Shown here: positions 1-8,572 of the stretch, piece after piece
Position numbering within the stretch: the stretch's first letter is position 1
How the letters are laid out: each line of letters begins with the position of its first letter
Source of the DNA: Nocardia exalbida NBRC 100660
GTDB lineage: Bacteria; Actinomycetota; Actinomycetes; Mycobacteriales; Mycobacteriaceae
Direction: 5' to 3'
Assembly (NCBI RefSeq): GCF_000308575.1
Contig: NZ_BAFZ01000128.1
Span: forward strand, 1 to 50,929
Length of the DNA stretch: 50,929 bases
Made by a program: the position numbers and the translations under genes
Notes under the pieces: generated by a model
Database searches by the model: none
What the model saw: only the letters and a program-made list of their open reading frames with translations
What the model was told of the DNA's origin: nothing

Positions 1-91
1 GGGGAACCGGAGGTAGTTGGGATGCGTCATTAATAGTGACGAACCACTGAACGATTCAGAGGCAGGTCCCGTCGGCGAGGGGATCCCCGCG

Positions 92-907
92 ATGTCAGAT
101 GCGAACAACGGAGGTGCGATGGCTACCCGGTCCGTGCCGCAGCCCCCGTTCACGCCCGAATTGCTGGCCGACCTGCATGCCGACAATGTGACATCGGCGC
201 AGCGAGAGCAGCTGTGGCCCGCGGTTCCGCACGACCCGGAGGCAGTGCGGTACCTGGACGCGTTGGACGAGGTCACCACCGAGTTGCGTGCTCTCGGCCG
301 GGATGAGCACATCATCCATTCGATGCCGGAGGACGTGGCGGCACGGCTCGCTCTGTTCATCGATGAACTGGAACCACCCGAGGAGACTCCTGCGGAGAAC
401 GCCACGGTTCACGAGCTTTCCCCCGCCCGGGCGCGCGAATCCGCTGCGGCAGCAGAGATTTCCGGAACCGCGCCGGTGGTTCTCGACGAGCATCGGCGCG
501 GCAGATCCCGCTGGCTCGCGGCGGCGGCCGCGGCGATCGTCACGGTGGCGGGCGCCGGTGCCTGGTTCTCGACGTCCTTCGACGGCGATGCCCCCGCGCC
601 CACGGCACAACCGACCCCGGGGAACGACGACTGGGGTGACGATCTCACCGCCACCACGGCCCTCAGCGCACTCGGCAGGCACAACGTCACCGGATCGCTG
701 GCGGGCCCGGGAGCGCTCGAACGTTGTGTCCGGGCGAACGGTCTCGACCGCACGGTGCTCGGGTCGACCGACATCAGATTCCAGGGCGGCAACGCGGTGC
801 TCATCCTGCTCAACGGCCCGCAGCCGCCCAAGATCACCGCACTGGTGGTCGGCACCGGCTGCGGTACCGGCGATCCACAGCGCAAGGCATTGCAGGACAT
901 CGGCTGA
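92..907 (+). CDS. rsmA: Anti-sigma factor, RsmA-like (anti-SigM)
   Basis: Probable membrane anti-sigma factor that holds an ECF sigma factor of the SigM type. A cytoplasmic N-terminal part (PPFTPELLADL near the start, resembling mycobacterial RsmA) leads to one transmembrane segment at about residues 141-158 (WLAAAAAAIVTVAGAGAW) and an extracytoplasmic C-terminal domain. It lies 109 bp upstream of trxB, as in mycobacteria where sigM-rsmA precedes trxB-trxC; sigM would lie just outside the window. The start is uncertain. ATG 92 has GAGGGG ten bases upstream and gives 271 residues; TTG 17 and ATG 119 are in frame, and ATG 119 has GGAGGT only three bases away. The family call rests on synteny and topology. 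Confidence 0.72.
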   Translation: MSDANNGGAMATRSVPQPPFTPELLADLHADNVTSAQREQLWPAVPHDPEAVRYLDALDEVTTELRALGRDEHIIHSMPEDVAARLALFIDELEPPEETPAENATVHELSPARARESAAAAEISGTAPVVLDEHRRGRSRWLAAAAAAIVTVAGAGAWFSTSFDGDAPAPTAQPTPGNDDWGDDLTATTALSALGRHNVTGSLAGPGALERCVRANGLDRTVLGSTDIRFQGGNAVLILLNGPQPPKITALVVGTGCGTGDPQRKALQDIG

Positions 908-1016
908 CCTTGCGATCTGCGCCACGCACACGGGTGTGACCCGGACAAGCCGGGAACAACAGCCATTACCCTGTTGTTGACCGACACGTCCGATCGAATC
1001 TTCCCGGAAGGGCCCC

Positions 1017-2033
1017 ATGAGCGAACGTAGCGAGCAAAGAAACAACACCGGCACGCCAGTTCGCGACCTGATCATCATCGGCTCCGGACCCGCCGGTTAC
1101 ACGGCCGCCATCTACGCGGGCCGTGCCGAGCTCCAGCCGCTGCAGTTCGAGGGGACCCAGTTCGGCGGCGCGCTGATGACCACCACCGAAGTCGAGAACT
1201 TCCCCGGCTTCCGCGACGGCATCATGGGCCCTGATCTCATGGAGGAGATGCGCGAGCAGGCCAAGCGGTTCGGTGCGGATATCCGCACCGAGGACGTGGA
1301 GGCCGTCGACGTGACCGGCCCGATCAAGAAGGTCGTCGTGGGCGGGGAGACCTTCGAGGCCTACGCCGTCGTCCTCGCCATGGGCTCGGCCGCACGCTAC
1401 CTGAACGTTCCGGGGGAACAGCGCTTGCTCGGCCGCGGTGTCAGCGCCTGCGCCACCTGCGACGGTTTCTTCTTCAAGGGCCAGGACATCGTGGTGGTCG
1501 GCGGCGGCGATTCCGCGATGGAAGAGGCGACCTTCCTCACCAAGTTCGCCGCCAGCGTCACCATCGTGCACCGCCGCGAGGAGTTCCGCGCCTCCCGCAT
1601 CATGCTCGAGCGGGCGAAGGCGAACGAGAAGATCAAGTTCGCGCTCAACGCCGAAGTGGTCGAGGTGCACGGTGAGACCAGCGTCACCCACCTGACCCTG
1701 CGTGACACCAGGACCGGCGAAACCTTCGATCTGCCCGCCACTGGGCTGTTCGTCGCGATCGGCCACGATCCGCGCAGCGAACTCGTCAAGGGCCAGGTCG
1801 CCTTGGACGACGAGGGCTATGTACTGGTGCAGCACCCGACCACCGCCACCGACGTCCCCGGCGTCTTCGCCGCCGGCGATCTCGTCGACCACACCTACCG
1901 CCAGGCGATCACCGCCGCGGGCACGGGCTGCCGGGCGGCCATCGACGCCGAGCGCTGGTTGGCCGACCAGGGCGACATCACCTCGAACACCCTCGACCAC
2001 GCGGGTGAGTCGGTAACCGTTCCCGCCAACTGA
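1017..2033 (+). CDS. trxB: Thioredoxin-disulfide reductase
   Basis: NADPH-dependent flavoprotein that reduces thioredoxin in the cytosol. The FAD motif IIGSGPAGYTAA lies near residues 19-30, the redox pair is CATC (Cys145 and Cys148), the NADPH-binding GGGDSAMEEA follows, and the C-terminal FAD motif GVFAAGDLVD is present. The length of 338 is normal for the low-molecular-weight class. The N-terminal tail of about 15 residues before the Rossmann fold is slightly long. It is followed 54 bp downstream by its substrate gene trxA, so the two probably form an operon. Confidence 0.97.
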   Translation: MSERSEQRNNTGTPVRDLIIIGSGPAGYTAAIYAGRAELQPLQFEGTQFGGALMTTTEVENFPGFRDGIMGPDLMEEMREQAKRFGADIRTEDVEAVDVTGPIKKVVVGGETFEAYAVVLAMGSAARYLNVPGEQRLLGRGVSACATCDGFFFKGQDIVVVGGGDSAMEEATFLTKFAASVTIVHRREEFRASRIMLERAKANEKIKFALNAEVVEVHGETSVTHLTLRDTRTGETFDLPATGLFVAIGHDPRSELVKGQVALDDEGYVLVQHPTTATDVPGVFAAGDLVDHTYRQAITAAGTGCRAAIDAERWLADQGDITSNTLDHAGESVTVPAN

Positions 2034-2087
2034 GCTCGCGCGAACGAGCAACACCTTTCATCTCGCTGTATCGCAAGGAGAACACCC

Positions 2088-2420
2088 ATGCCCGAGTCCG
2101 CCAACACCGTCACCGTCACCGACGCGTCGTTCGCCGACGACGTGCTGCTGAGTGAGAAGCCCGTCCTCGTCGATTTCTGGGCGGACTGGTGCGGACCGTG
2201 CAAGATGGTCGCGCCCGTCTTGGAGGAGATCGCGGCCGCGTACGCGGACAAGCTGACCGTCGCGAAGGTGGACGTGGACGCGAACCCGAGCACCGCCCGC
2301 GATTATCAGATCCTCTCGCTGCCCACTATGATGCTGTTCCGCGGCGGTAAGCCGGTCAAGCAGATCGTCGGGGCGAAGGGCAAAGCGGCTCTTCTGCGCG
2401 AACTCGAAGACGTCATCTGA
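2088..2420 (+). CDS. trxA: Thioredoxin
   Basis: Small cytosolic dithiol oxidoreductase of 110 residues, the usual thioredoxin length. The active site WCGPC has Cys35 and Cys38, preceded by the VDFWADW strand, and the cis-proline loop SLPTMMLF is present. The ATG follows an AAGGAG ribosome site (2075-2080). It is the electron acceptor of the upstream trxB; mycobacterial homologues at this locus are called trxC. A hairpin terminator closes the pair. Confidence 0.97.
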   Translation: MPESANTVTVTDASFADDVLLSEKPVLVDFWADWCGPCKMVAPVLEEIAAAYADKLTVAKVDVDANPSTARDYQILSLPTMMLFRGGKPVKQIVGAKGKAALLRELEDVI

Positions 2421-2462
2421 CGGCGCGATCCGACGACGCGCCGTACGATGCCTGGACCCGGG

Positions 2463-2496
2463 GATTGTCGAAACCCGGTCCGGGTCTGAGACAATC
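2463..2496 (+). terminator. Nested hairpin after trxA
   Basis: GATTGTC (2463-2469) pairs with GACAATC (2490-2496), enclosing a second stem ACCCGG/CCGGGT (2473-2478 with 2480-2485). No T-run follows. It lies 43 bp after the trxA stop and 84 bp before cwlM, so it probably ends the trxBA transcript; an attenuator role for cwlM is possible. Confidence 0.5.
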
Positions 2497-2580
2497 GACC
2501 GACGTTCCGGTCGTGCGAAGGTGTAGCCCATCGCATGAGTGGGTACCCGCGGGTTTGACGGAAGGAAAGGGCTCTCACGC

Positions 2581-3774
2581 ATGCACCGACTTCGTCACGG
2601 CGATTCCGGTCCAGCCGTAGCAGAGGTTCGGAGCACCCTGGCAAGCCTCGGGTTCCTACACGCGCATATCGCTACCGATCACGCGGACACACGCGAGTAT
2701 TGGAAGGACACCGAGGTCTCCTTCGACCACCACCTCGACTCGGCGGTTCGCGCATTCCAGCAGCATCGCGGCTTGCTCGTCGACGGCGTGGTCGGCCCGG
2801 CCACCTACCGGGCACTGAAGGAAGCGTCCTACCGGCTCGGCGCGCGCACGCTGATCTACCAGTTGTCCGCGCCGCTGTACGGCGACGACGTGGCCACACT
2901 TCAGCGCAGGCTGCAGGACCTCGGCTTCTACGTGCACCGCGTCGACGGCTACTTCGGCCCGCACACCCATGACGCGCTGACCGCCTTCCAGCGGGAGATC
3001 GGGCTGTCCGCGGACGGCATCTGCGGTCCCGACACCCTGCGCTCGCTGGATCTGCTCGGTGCCAGGGTGACCGGAGGCAATCCGCACCGGATCGCCGAGG
3101 AAGAGGTGGTGCACCGGGCGGGGCCCCAGCTGACCGGCAAGCGGATCGTCATCGATCCGGGTCTCGGCGGTCCGGACAAGGGTTGCGCCGTGCCCTCCGA
3201 ATACGGCGAGGTCTACGAGTCGGAAATCCTGTGGGACCTGGCCAGTCGTCTGGAAGGGCGGATGGCGGCCACGGGTATGGAGACCTTCCTGTCACGTCCG
3301 TGGGGCGCCAATCCCACCGACGCCGAACGCGCGGACACGTCCAACGCCTTCGACGCCGACTTGATGATCTCGCTGCGCTGCGCCACCAACCCGAGCCCGC
3401 TGGCCAACGGTGTGGCCGGGTTCTACTTCGGCAACTCGCACGGCTCGGTGTCCATGATCGGGCAGGTGCTGGCCGGGTTCATCCAGCGGGAGGTCGTCGC
3501 CCGAACCTCGCTGCAGGACTGCCGAACCCATGCGCGAACCTGGGATCTGTTGCGTCTCACCAAGATGCCCACCGTGCAGGTCGACATCGGTTATCTGACC
3601 AACGAATACGACGCCTCGGTGCTCACCAACCCGCGCATGCGCGACGTGATCGCCGAAGCCATCTTGATCTCGGTGAAGCGGCTGTACCTGCTCGGGCAGG
3701 ACGATCAGCCGACCGGTACCTACACGTTCGCTGAGCTGCTGGCCGAAGAACTGGCCGCCGCGGACCGTATGTAG
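2581..3774 (+). CDS. cwlM: CwlM, catalytically dead amidase regulator of peptidoglycan synthesis
   Basis: Two peptidoglycan-binding repeats (about residues 1-75 and 90-165) precede an N-acetylmuramoyl-L-alanine amidase (Amidase_3) fold. The zinc ligands are visibly lost: the first His of the IDPGHGG motif is Leu (IDPGLGG), and the usual ISIHAN is ISLRCATN. The family is an essential mycobacterial regulator: phosphorylated by PknB near its C terminus, it activates MurA. The PTGTYTFAELL tail (threonines 378, 380 and 382) matches that region. The chosen ATG follows a purine-rich GGAAGGAAAGG; a GTG 42 bases upstream is in frame but adds unrelated residues. Length is 397, near that of the mycobacterial protein. 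pknB lies at the far end of this window. Confidence 0.9.
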   Translation: MHRLRHGDSGPAVAEVRSTLASLGFLHAHIATDHADTREYWKDTEVSFDHHLDSAVRAFQQHRGLLVDGVVGPATYRALKEASYRLGARTLIYQLSAPLYGDDVATLQRRLQDLGFYVHRVDGYFGPHTHDALTAFQREIGLSADGICGPDTLRSLDLLGARVTGGNPHRIAEEEVVHRAGPQLTGKRIVIDPGLGGPDKGCAVPSEYGEVYESEILWDLASRLEGRMAATGMETFLSRPWGANPTDAERADTSNAFDADLMISLRCATNPSPLANGVAGFYFGNSHGSVSMIGQVLAGFIQREVVARTSLQDCRTHARTWDLLRLTKMPTVQVDIGYLTNEYDASVLTNPRMRDVIAEAILISVKRLYLLGQDDQPTGTYTFAELLAEELAAADRM

Positions 3775-3791
3775 CCTCGGCCTTCTCGCAA

Positions 3792-3832
3792 CGAAACGTC
3801 CCCTGCCTTCCGACTCGGCAGGGGACGTTTCG
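3792..3832. terminator. Bidirectional terminator between cwlM and the GNAT gene
   Basis: A perfect 16-bp stem, CGAAACGTCCCCTGCC (3792-3807) with its complement at 3817-3832, has a 9-base loop. It sits between two converging genes, 17 bp after the cwlM stop and 9 bp before the end of the opposite gene, so it can serve both. Confidence 0.85.
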
Positions 3833-3841
3833 GCGTTTGCG

Positions 3842-4612
3842 TCAGCGCGCTCCGATGCGGGTCGGCGCGGTCATCGATGCCGCCGCGAGCAGCTGATCCA
3901 GCGCCCGTTCGACGTCTTCCTTCCAGCCGTGGTCGGAGTCGAGTTCCAACCGCAAGCGGGGGAACCGGTGATGCTGGGCCACCACCTCGAAGCCGACATC
4001 CTCCAAGAAGTCGGCGTCGATCATGCAACTCTCGGGCGAGCACTCGGTCGTCGCACCCGCAGCGCCCGCCCCCTTGATCGGTGCGACGATCCGCTCGAGC
4101 AATGTCATCGAGCCGGATCGCTCCGCGAGTGCCTGCGTCGCCGGGTCGGTACGGATGCCGAACGCTTCCAGAGCGCGCACGCCACGGCGCACCAGATCGG
4201 CTACCACGGCCTGGACCAGGCGATGGGCTACATCGACGCCCTGATACGGGAATTCGGCCCGCAGCGTGGTCAGCAGGACCGCGTCCGGGCTCACGGGGGA
4301 GGTGGGGAAGAGCGCGGCCCGAGGTACCACCCTCGGCGGTGCGTAGAAGGCACAGCCGGCGACGCTGCCGTCGACGTTCGCCACCTGTCCGCACGAACCC
4401 CACTCCAGCATGACCGTGGACAGCCAGGCTTCCTTCTCGAACACCGGATCGCTGAAATTACGCGAGTCCTCCGCCACCGCGGGGTCCATCTCCCAGAAGA
4501 CACAGCGCCGCGCATGCGCGGGAAGCTTTTCCAGTCCGCCGAGGGTTAGTGCTGTGACGCTGGTCGACACCGCTCTGCTCAGCCTCCAGCTGTCCGATTC
4601 ATCCACGCTCAC
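3842..4612 (-). CDS. GNAT-like acetyltransferase (Rv3916c-type)
   Basis: Protein of 256 residues matching in position and general sequence the conserved mycobacterial gene between cwlM and parB. A GNAT-like stretch is visible: ALFPTSPVSPDAVLLTTLRAEFPYQGVDVAHRLVQAVVADL runs in pieces through residues 100-140 (acceptor strand, then the Q/R-x-x-G/A-type loop GVDVAH and following helix). The C-terminal third, FEVVAQHHRFPRLRLELDS, looks like the last strands of the fold. It starts with GTG and has no strong ribosome site. Substrate is unknown. It converges on cwlM and is co-directional with parB, 209 bp downstream of it. Confidence 0.6.
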   Translation of the reverse strand: MSVDESDSWRLSRAVSTSVTALTLGGLEKLPAHARRCVFWEMDPAVAEDSRNFSDPVFEKEAWLSTVMLEWGSCGQVANVDGSVAGCAFYAPPRVVPRAALFPTSPVSPDAVLLTTLRAEFPYQGVDVAHRLVQAVVADLVRRGVRALEAFGIRTDPATQALAERSGSMTLLERIVAPIKGAGAAGATTECSPESCMIDADFLEDVGFEVVAQHHRFPRLRLELDSDHGWKEDVERALDQLLAAASMTAPTRIGAR

Positions 4613-4821
4613 GTCGCATCAAAGTCTGCTCGCCAGCAAGAATAAGCGATCAAGGGGAACCCGCCTCATTCCATGTCGCTGTGCTGTTGGTCAAAAGAAC
4701 TTGTGTTGCGTCGCCGGGAGCGATCCGCGCTCCACGACCGCGCGAAACCCTGCCGTCACAGTGACGTTTCGGCCGGGAACTCGCACCTATCGAAACCACA
4801 AGTTTAATTTCGTCACTTCTG

Positions 4822-5835
4822 TCACACCTGGGGCGCGCTCTGCTCCATCAGGGCGACGATCCTTTCGAGGTCTTCGACCGACCCGAACTCGACGACGATC
4901 TTGCCTTTGCGCTTGCCCATACTCACGAGGACCCGGGTGTCGTAGGAGCCGGACAGCCGATCGGCCACGGCTTGTAGGCCCGGCATCTCGATCGGCTTGC
5001 GACGAACGACGGGAGAGGGCGCGGCCGCGTCCTGCTCTCGGTTCGCCAGCATGACAGCTTCCTCGGTGGCCCGGACCGAGAGTCCCTCGGCGACGATTCG
5101 GGCGGCGAGCACCTCTTGAGCGTCCGCACCCGCTTCGAGACCGAGCAGTGCTCGCGCGTGCCCGGCGGACAGTACGCCCGCCGCGACCCGGCGCTGCACC
5201 GGGATCGGCAACTTCAGTAGACGGATCATATTCGTCACAACCGGTCGAGAGCGGCCGATTCGCGAGGCCAATTCCTCGTGGGTGACGTCGAATTCCTCCA
5301 GCAGCTGCTGATAGGCCGCCGCCTCTTCGAGCGGGTTCAGCTGCACCCGGTGGATGTTCTCCAGCAGGGCGTCGCGCAGCATCGACTCGTCCGCGGTCTC
5401 CCGGACGATCGCGGGAATGGCAGCCAGGCCCGCTTCCTGGCATGCTCGCCAGCGCCGCTCGCCCATGACCAGCTGATAGCGGTCCACGCCCGGCTCGGTC
5501 CGGCGCACCACGATCGGCTGCATCAGACCGAATTCGCGGATCGAATGCACCAGCTCGGCCAGGGCGTCTTCTTCGAAGACCGTGCGCGGCTGCTTCGGAT
5601 TCGGCTCGATCTGGTCCGGCGGGATCTCCCGGTAGATGGCTCCGCCGGCCTCGAGTTCGGCGTTGTCGGCCGGATCCGGTACCCGATGCAGATAGGTGGA
5701 AGGGGGCTGCGGCCCGACCGGATCCAGACCGATGACACTCGCAGCGGCGCTGCTGAGGCCCGGAGCGGCCGTCGGTGTCGTCGGAATCAGCGCGGCGAGA
5801 CCGCGCCCCAGCCCACCCTTCTTCGCCTGACTCAT
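4822..5835 (-). CDS. parB: Chromosome partitioning protein ParB
   Basis: CTP-dependent DNA clamp that loads at parS and spreads to organise and segregate the origin with ParA. The N terminus KKGGLGRGLAALI is the ParA-interacting segment. The CTP-binding box GERRWR lies at residues 125-130, and NIHRVQLNPLEEA and a helix-turn-helix (THEELASRIGRSRPVVTNMIRLLKLP) follow. The C-terminal dimerisation domain ends at QSAPQV. Start ATG 5835 gives 337 residues; in-frame sequence further upstream is arginine-rich and overlaps the end of parA. It lies 70 bp after parA. Eight sites resembling its target are in this window. Confidence 0.97.
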   Translation of the reverse strand: MSQAKKGGLGRGLAALIPTTPTAAPGLSSAAASVIGLDPVGPQPPSTYLHRVPDPADNAELEAGGAIYREIPPDQIEPNPKQPRTVFEEDALAELVHSIREFGLMQPIVVRRTEPGVDRYQLVMGERRWRACQEAGLAAIPAIVRETADESMLRDALLENIHRVQLNPLEEAAAYQQLLEEFDVTHEELASRIGRSRPVVTNMIRLLKLPIPVQRRVAAGVLSAGHARALLGLEAGADAQEVLAARIVAEGLSVRATEEAVMLANREQDAAAPSPVVRRKPIEMPGLQAVADRLSGSYDTRVLVSMGKRKGKIVVEFGSVEDLERIVALMEQSAPQV

Positions 5836-5905
5836 CGGTCTACCGACCCCTTCCTCGTTCCGCCACCAAACCGGACTGTGCCGGGCGCCGACCCGGCCCG
5901 CCGAG

Positions 5906-6913
5906 TCACTCCGCCGACTTCGTCGCGGCGACGCGCGGGACCGCGCGGGCCGCCATCTCGCGTCCGGCATCCAGGTAGCTCATCGCGCCCCGGGAGCCTG
6001 GATCATAATCGAGCACCGTCATGCCGTAACCCGGCGCCTCCGACACCTTCACACTGCGTGGGATCACCGACCGCAGCACGACATCGCCGAAGTGCCCGCG
6101 GACCTCCTCGGCGACCTGGTCGGCCAACTTGGTGCGACCGTCGTACATCGTGAGGATCACGGTCGAGACGTGGAGTTCCGGATTCAGGTGCGCCTGCACC
6201 AGTCCGATATTGCGGAGCAACTGACCGACGCCCTCCAGCGCGTAGTACTCGCACTGGATCGGGATCAGCACCTCCTTCGCCGCGACGAGCGCGTTCACCG
6301 TCAGCAGACCCAAGGAAGGCGGGCAGTCGATCATCACGTAGTCGATGTCGTAACCGGCGATGTTCGCCTCTTGGATCGCGGCTTTCAGCCGACCCTCCCT
6401 GGCCACCATCGACACGAGTTCGATCTCGGCGCCCGCCAGATCGATGGTCGCGGGGATACACAGGAGACGCTCGCTGTGCGGGCTGGTCTGGATCGCGTCC
6501 CGCACCGAGACCTCGCCGATGAGCAACTCGTAGCTGGAGGGGACGCCCGAATGGTGCTCGATACCCAGGGCGGTGCTGGCGTTGCCCTGCGGGTCGAGAT
6601 CGATCACGAGAACCGTCATCCCCTGATGCGCCAGGGCAGCCGCCAGATTCACGGTGGTGGTCGTCTTCCCGACCCCGCCCTTCTGATTGGCGATCGTGAT
6701 GATGCGTTGCTCGTGCGGTTTCGGCACAGTCACCTTTCCTGGATGGAGGACCTGACTTGCACGTTGCGCTTCGGCAGCGATCGGGGTCTCACTGGGGGAG
6801 ATGTGCCCGAACGGCGTATTTCCGAATGCCTCCGCGTCGAAATTGCTGGAGTCCAGCATCCCCGGCACGCGCGACGTTGTTTCCCGTGAAACATTCGCCG
6901 GACCGCTCGACAT
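5906..6913 (-). CDS. parA: Chromosome partitioning ATPase ParA
   Basis: Walker-type ATPase that binds DNA non-specifically and moves ParB-origin complexes. The deviant Walker A KGGVGKT is at residues 78-84, switch I includes DLDPQGNAST, and Walker B is VMIDCPPSLG. A disordered N-terminal extension of about 70 residues precedes the fold, usual for actinobacterial ParA. The ATG follows AGGAG at 6 bases. Codons 7-13 (NVSRETT) contain a near-perfect parS, so ParB can bind the start of its own operon. In mycobacteria parA is next to rsmG; here 3.3 kb separates them. Confidence 0.97.
   Translation of the reverse strand: MSSGPANVSRETTSRVPGMLDSSNFDAEAFGNTPFGHISPSETPIAAEAQRASQVLHPGKVTVPKPHEQRIITIANQKGGVGKTTTTVNLAAALAHQGMTVLVIDLDPQGNASTALGIEHHSGVPSSYELLIGEVSVRDAIQTSPHSERLLCIPATIDLAGAEIELVSMVAREGRLKAAIQEANIAGYDIDYVMIDCPPSLGLLTVNALVAAKEVLIPIQCEYYALEGVGQLLRNIGLVQAHLNPELHVSTVILTMYDGRTKLADQVAEEVRGHFGDVVLRSVIPRSVKVSEAPGYGMTVLDYDPGSRGAMSYLDAGREMAARAVPRVAATKSAE
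6878..6893. promoter_or_regulatory. parS site, 15/16, inside parA
   Basis: TGTTTCCCGTGAAACA differs from the ParB consensus TGTTTCACGTGAAACA at one base. It lies in the first codons of parA, so it may both seed ParB and affect parAB expression. Confidence 0.85.
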
Positions 6914-7202
6914 AGACAGCTCCTAACCCGAGAAACTTCAGAACACGTACGCGCGATAGGACGGATCGGCGCCGTGCCAGCAACAGCCTTTGTCGGATCG
7001 AACACGATGCACAACCGGGTCCGCAGCGCCCGATCGACCGAGCGGAGCTCCTCGCCGCTGTGACAACCAGATCCCTCCGTGGCACCTACGCTCACGCCCG
7101 ACGGACACTAGCTTGCCAGCACTGAGCGGTTTAAGAAAGCTGAATCGCGGCGAGGCGCAAAGCGACACGCAAATCCGCACGAATTCACCCCGCCGCGCGC
7201 GC

Positions 7203-7218
7203 TGTTTCACATGAAACA
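7203..7218. promoter_or_regulatory. parS site, 15/16
   Basis: TGTTTCACATGAAACA has one change from the consensus, in the central CG. It lies 290 bp upstream of the parA start. Confidence 0.85.
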
Positions 7219-7492
7219 TTGGCCGCGAACCAGTGGGCGGGGCGGTTCGACCTGACGTGGTGGACTGAGCATCGAAGACCGGGCAGCTGGGTCGCAGCGA
7301 CGGTTTGGGGGTCTGCTTCCGGCCACCTCGACGAACGTTCTCCGTCCAGCGGATGCATGCTCGTTCCTTCGGATGGGCGCACCTGGTCACGAAGGTGGCG
7401 GACGACGAAGCGATGGACGTGGCAGCGGTCGATGGCGATCACGGACAGGGGATTCCACTATTAGGAGTGCACCGGCGTCGGGTGCCTGAATC

Positions 7493-7511
7493 GCGCTCGC
7501 GTCATGCCGGG
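7493..7511. repeat. Left copy of 19-bp inverted repeat
   Basis: GCGCTCGCGTCATGCCGGG is the exact reverse complement of 9342-9360. Similarity continues inward on both sides with GAGCAGAA (7518-7525) against TTCTGCTC (9329-9336) and CGAGTG against CACTCG, giving an imperfect repeat of about 45 bp. The pair brackets the C+T-rich block. Confidence 0.8.
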
Positions 7512-7737
7512 GCTGCTGAGCAGAACGGCCGAGTGTTCCACTGAGTGCCGCCCTGAGCCATCGGCGTTCCCCTTCGGGATGCGGAAGCGATCGAGTGTGG
7601 CAGAAGCGGAGAAGCGCTCCTCCGGGAACGCTGGCGCACACGCAGCCGCATCGCCCATGGAAGATCGGCCGTTGGCGATCCGAGTTGAAGGGAAGTATCA
7701 GCCACTCGGTTCCGCCGTCTGTTCATCACCGCACCGA

Positions 7738-7753
7738 TGTTTCACGTGAATCA
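7738..7753. promoter_or_regulatory. parS site, 15/16
   Basis: TGTTTCACGTGAATCA has one change, in the right arm. It lies between the left inverted repeat and the C+T-rich block. Confidence 0.85.
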
Positions 7754-8023
7754 TCGTGTGCCGCAATTTCAAGCACTGCGCACGCAGCGCCCGCAGACGG
7801 TCCACTGCTCGCGAGGTGCACTGGTCGCGCCGCCCGCACACAGCCACTTCTCCAGCGTGGGCGTTTACTCGAGGGAGGGGGAACCACCTCGGGACCAACC
7901 ACCTGCCCATTCCGAAGACTTGCTTATCGCGGGCGCAGCCGCATCATGCCCGTGTGGTACGCCCGGCCATCGCTGCCCCTCCAAATTCACCACCCCTCCG
8001 CCCTTTCGCGCCCTCCGCCTTTC

Positions 8024-8125
8024 GCGCCTTCCGTTCGTGCGCGCCTTCCGTTCGTGCGCGCCTTCCGTTCGTGCGCGCCCTCCGTTCGTGCGCGCCCTCC
8101 GTTCGTGCGCGCCCTTCACTCGTGC
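8024..8125. repeat. Six tandem 17-bp repeats
   Basis: Six head-to-tail copies of GCGCCTTCCGTTCGTGC or close variants start at 8024, 8041, 8058, 8075, 8092 and 8109. The first three are identical; later ones carry T-to-C and other single changes, which suggests recent slippage or unequal exchange. Confidence 0.92.
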
Positions 8126-8234
8126 GCGCCCTTCACCTTCTGCGAGCTCCGCTCGTGCGCGCTCTCGGTTCGCGTGCTCTCCCACCCTTCCGCGCGCTCC
8201 ACCTTCCGTGCTCTGCGCCCTTCCGTGCGCTCCC

Positions 8235-8407
8235 GCTCGTCCGTGCGCTCCCGCTCGTCCGTGCGCTCCCGCTCGTCCGCGCGCTCCCGCTCGTCCGCGC
8301 GCTCCGCTCGTCCGCGCGCTCCGCTCGTCCGTGTCCACCGCTCGTCCGTGTCCACCGCTCGTCCGTGTCCACCGCTCGTCCGTGTCCACCGCTCATCCGT
8401 GCGCTCA
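8235..8407. repeat. Ten tandem 17-18-bp repeats
   Basis: Copies of GCTCGTCCGTGCGCTCCC begin at 8235, 8253 and 8271 (18 bp) and continue as 17-bp variants from 8289. Four copies of GCTCGTCCGTGTCCACC then run from 8323 to 8390, followed by a last degenerate copy. The step from one variant to the next looks like successive local amplification. Confidence 0.92.
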
Positions 8408-8432
8408 CTTCTCGCGTTCTCCCACCCTTCCC

Positions 8433-8572
8433 TTCGCCGACGAATTCCTCGCCCCGAACGCGCTGGAGTGGGACGAGCAGAAGCACTTCCCGGTGGACGT
8501 TGCTGCGCAAGGTGGGCCCGGTCGGTCTCGGCGGCATCTACGTGCGCGAGGACGTGGGCGGTTCGGGCCTGC
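8433..8572 (+). pseudogene. Fragment of an acyl-CoA dehydrogenase N-terminal region
   Basis: One frame reads FADEFLAPNALEWDEQKHFPVDV and, one base out of frame, continues as LRKVGPVGLGGIYVREDVGGSG (shown here in two pieces). Together they match the FAD-domain start of short-chain (isobutyryl-type) acyl-CoA dehydrogenases. One extra base near 8500 (GTTGCTGCG where GTGCTGCG would keep frame) breaks it. There is no start, no ribosome site and no continuation: tandem-repeat DNA directly abuts both ends. It is therefore a captured, decayed gene piece and makes no product. It is not obviously derived from the acyl-CoA dehydrogenase-like gene at 40.2 kb. Confidence 0.8.

Noticed and set aside
4754..4766. 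CGTCACAGTGACG palindrome downstream of parB
   Set aside because: Six-base arms around one base; too short to call a terminator or operator without other support.
8024..8407. Possible CRISPR array
   Set aside because: Copies are directly adjacent with no spacers, repeats are 17-18 bp, and no cas gene is near.
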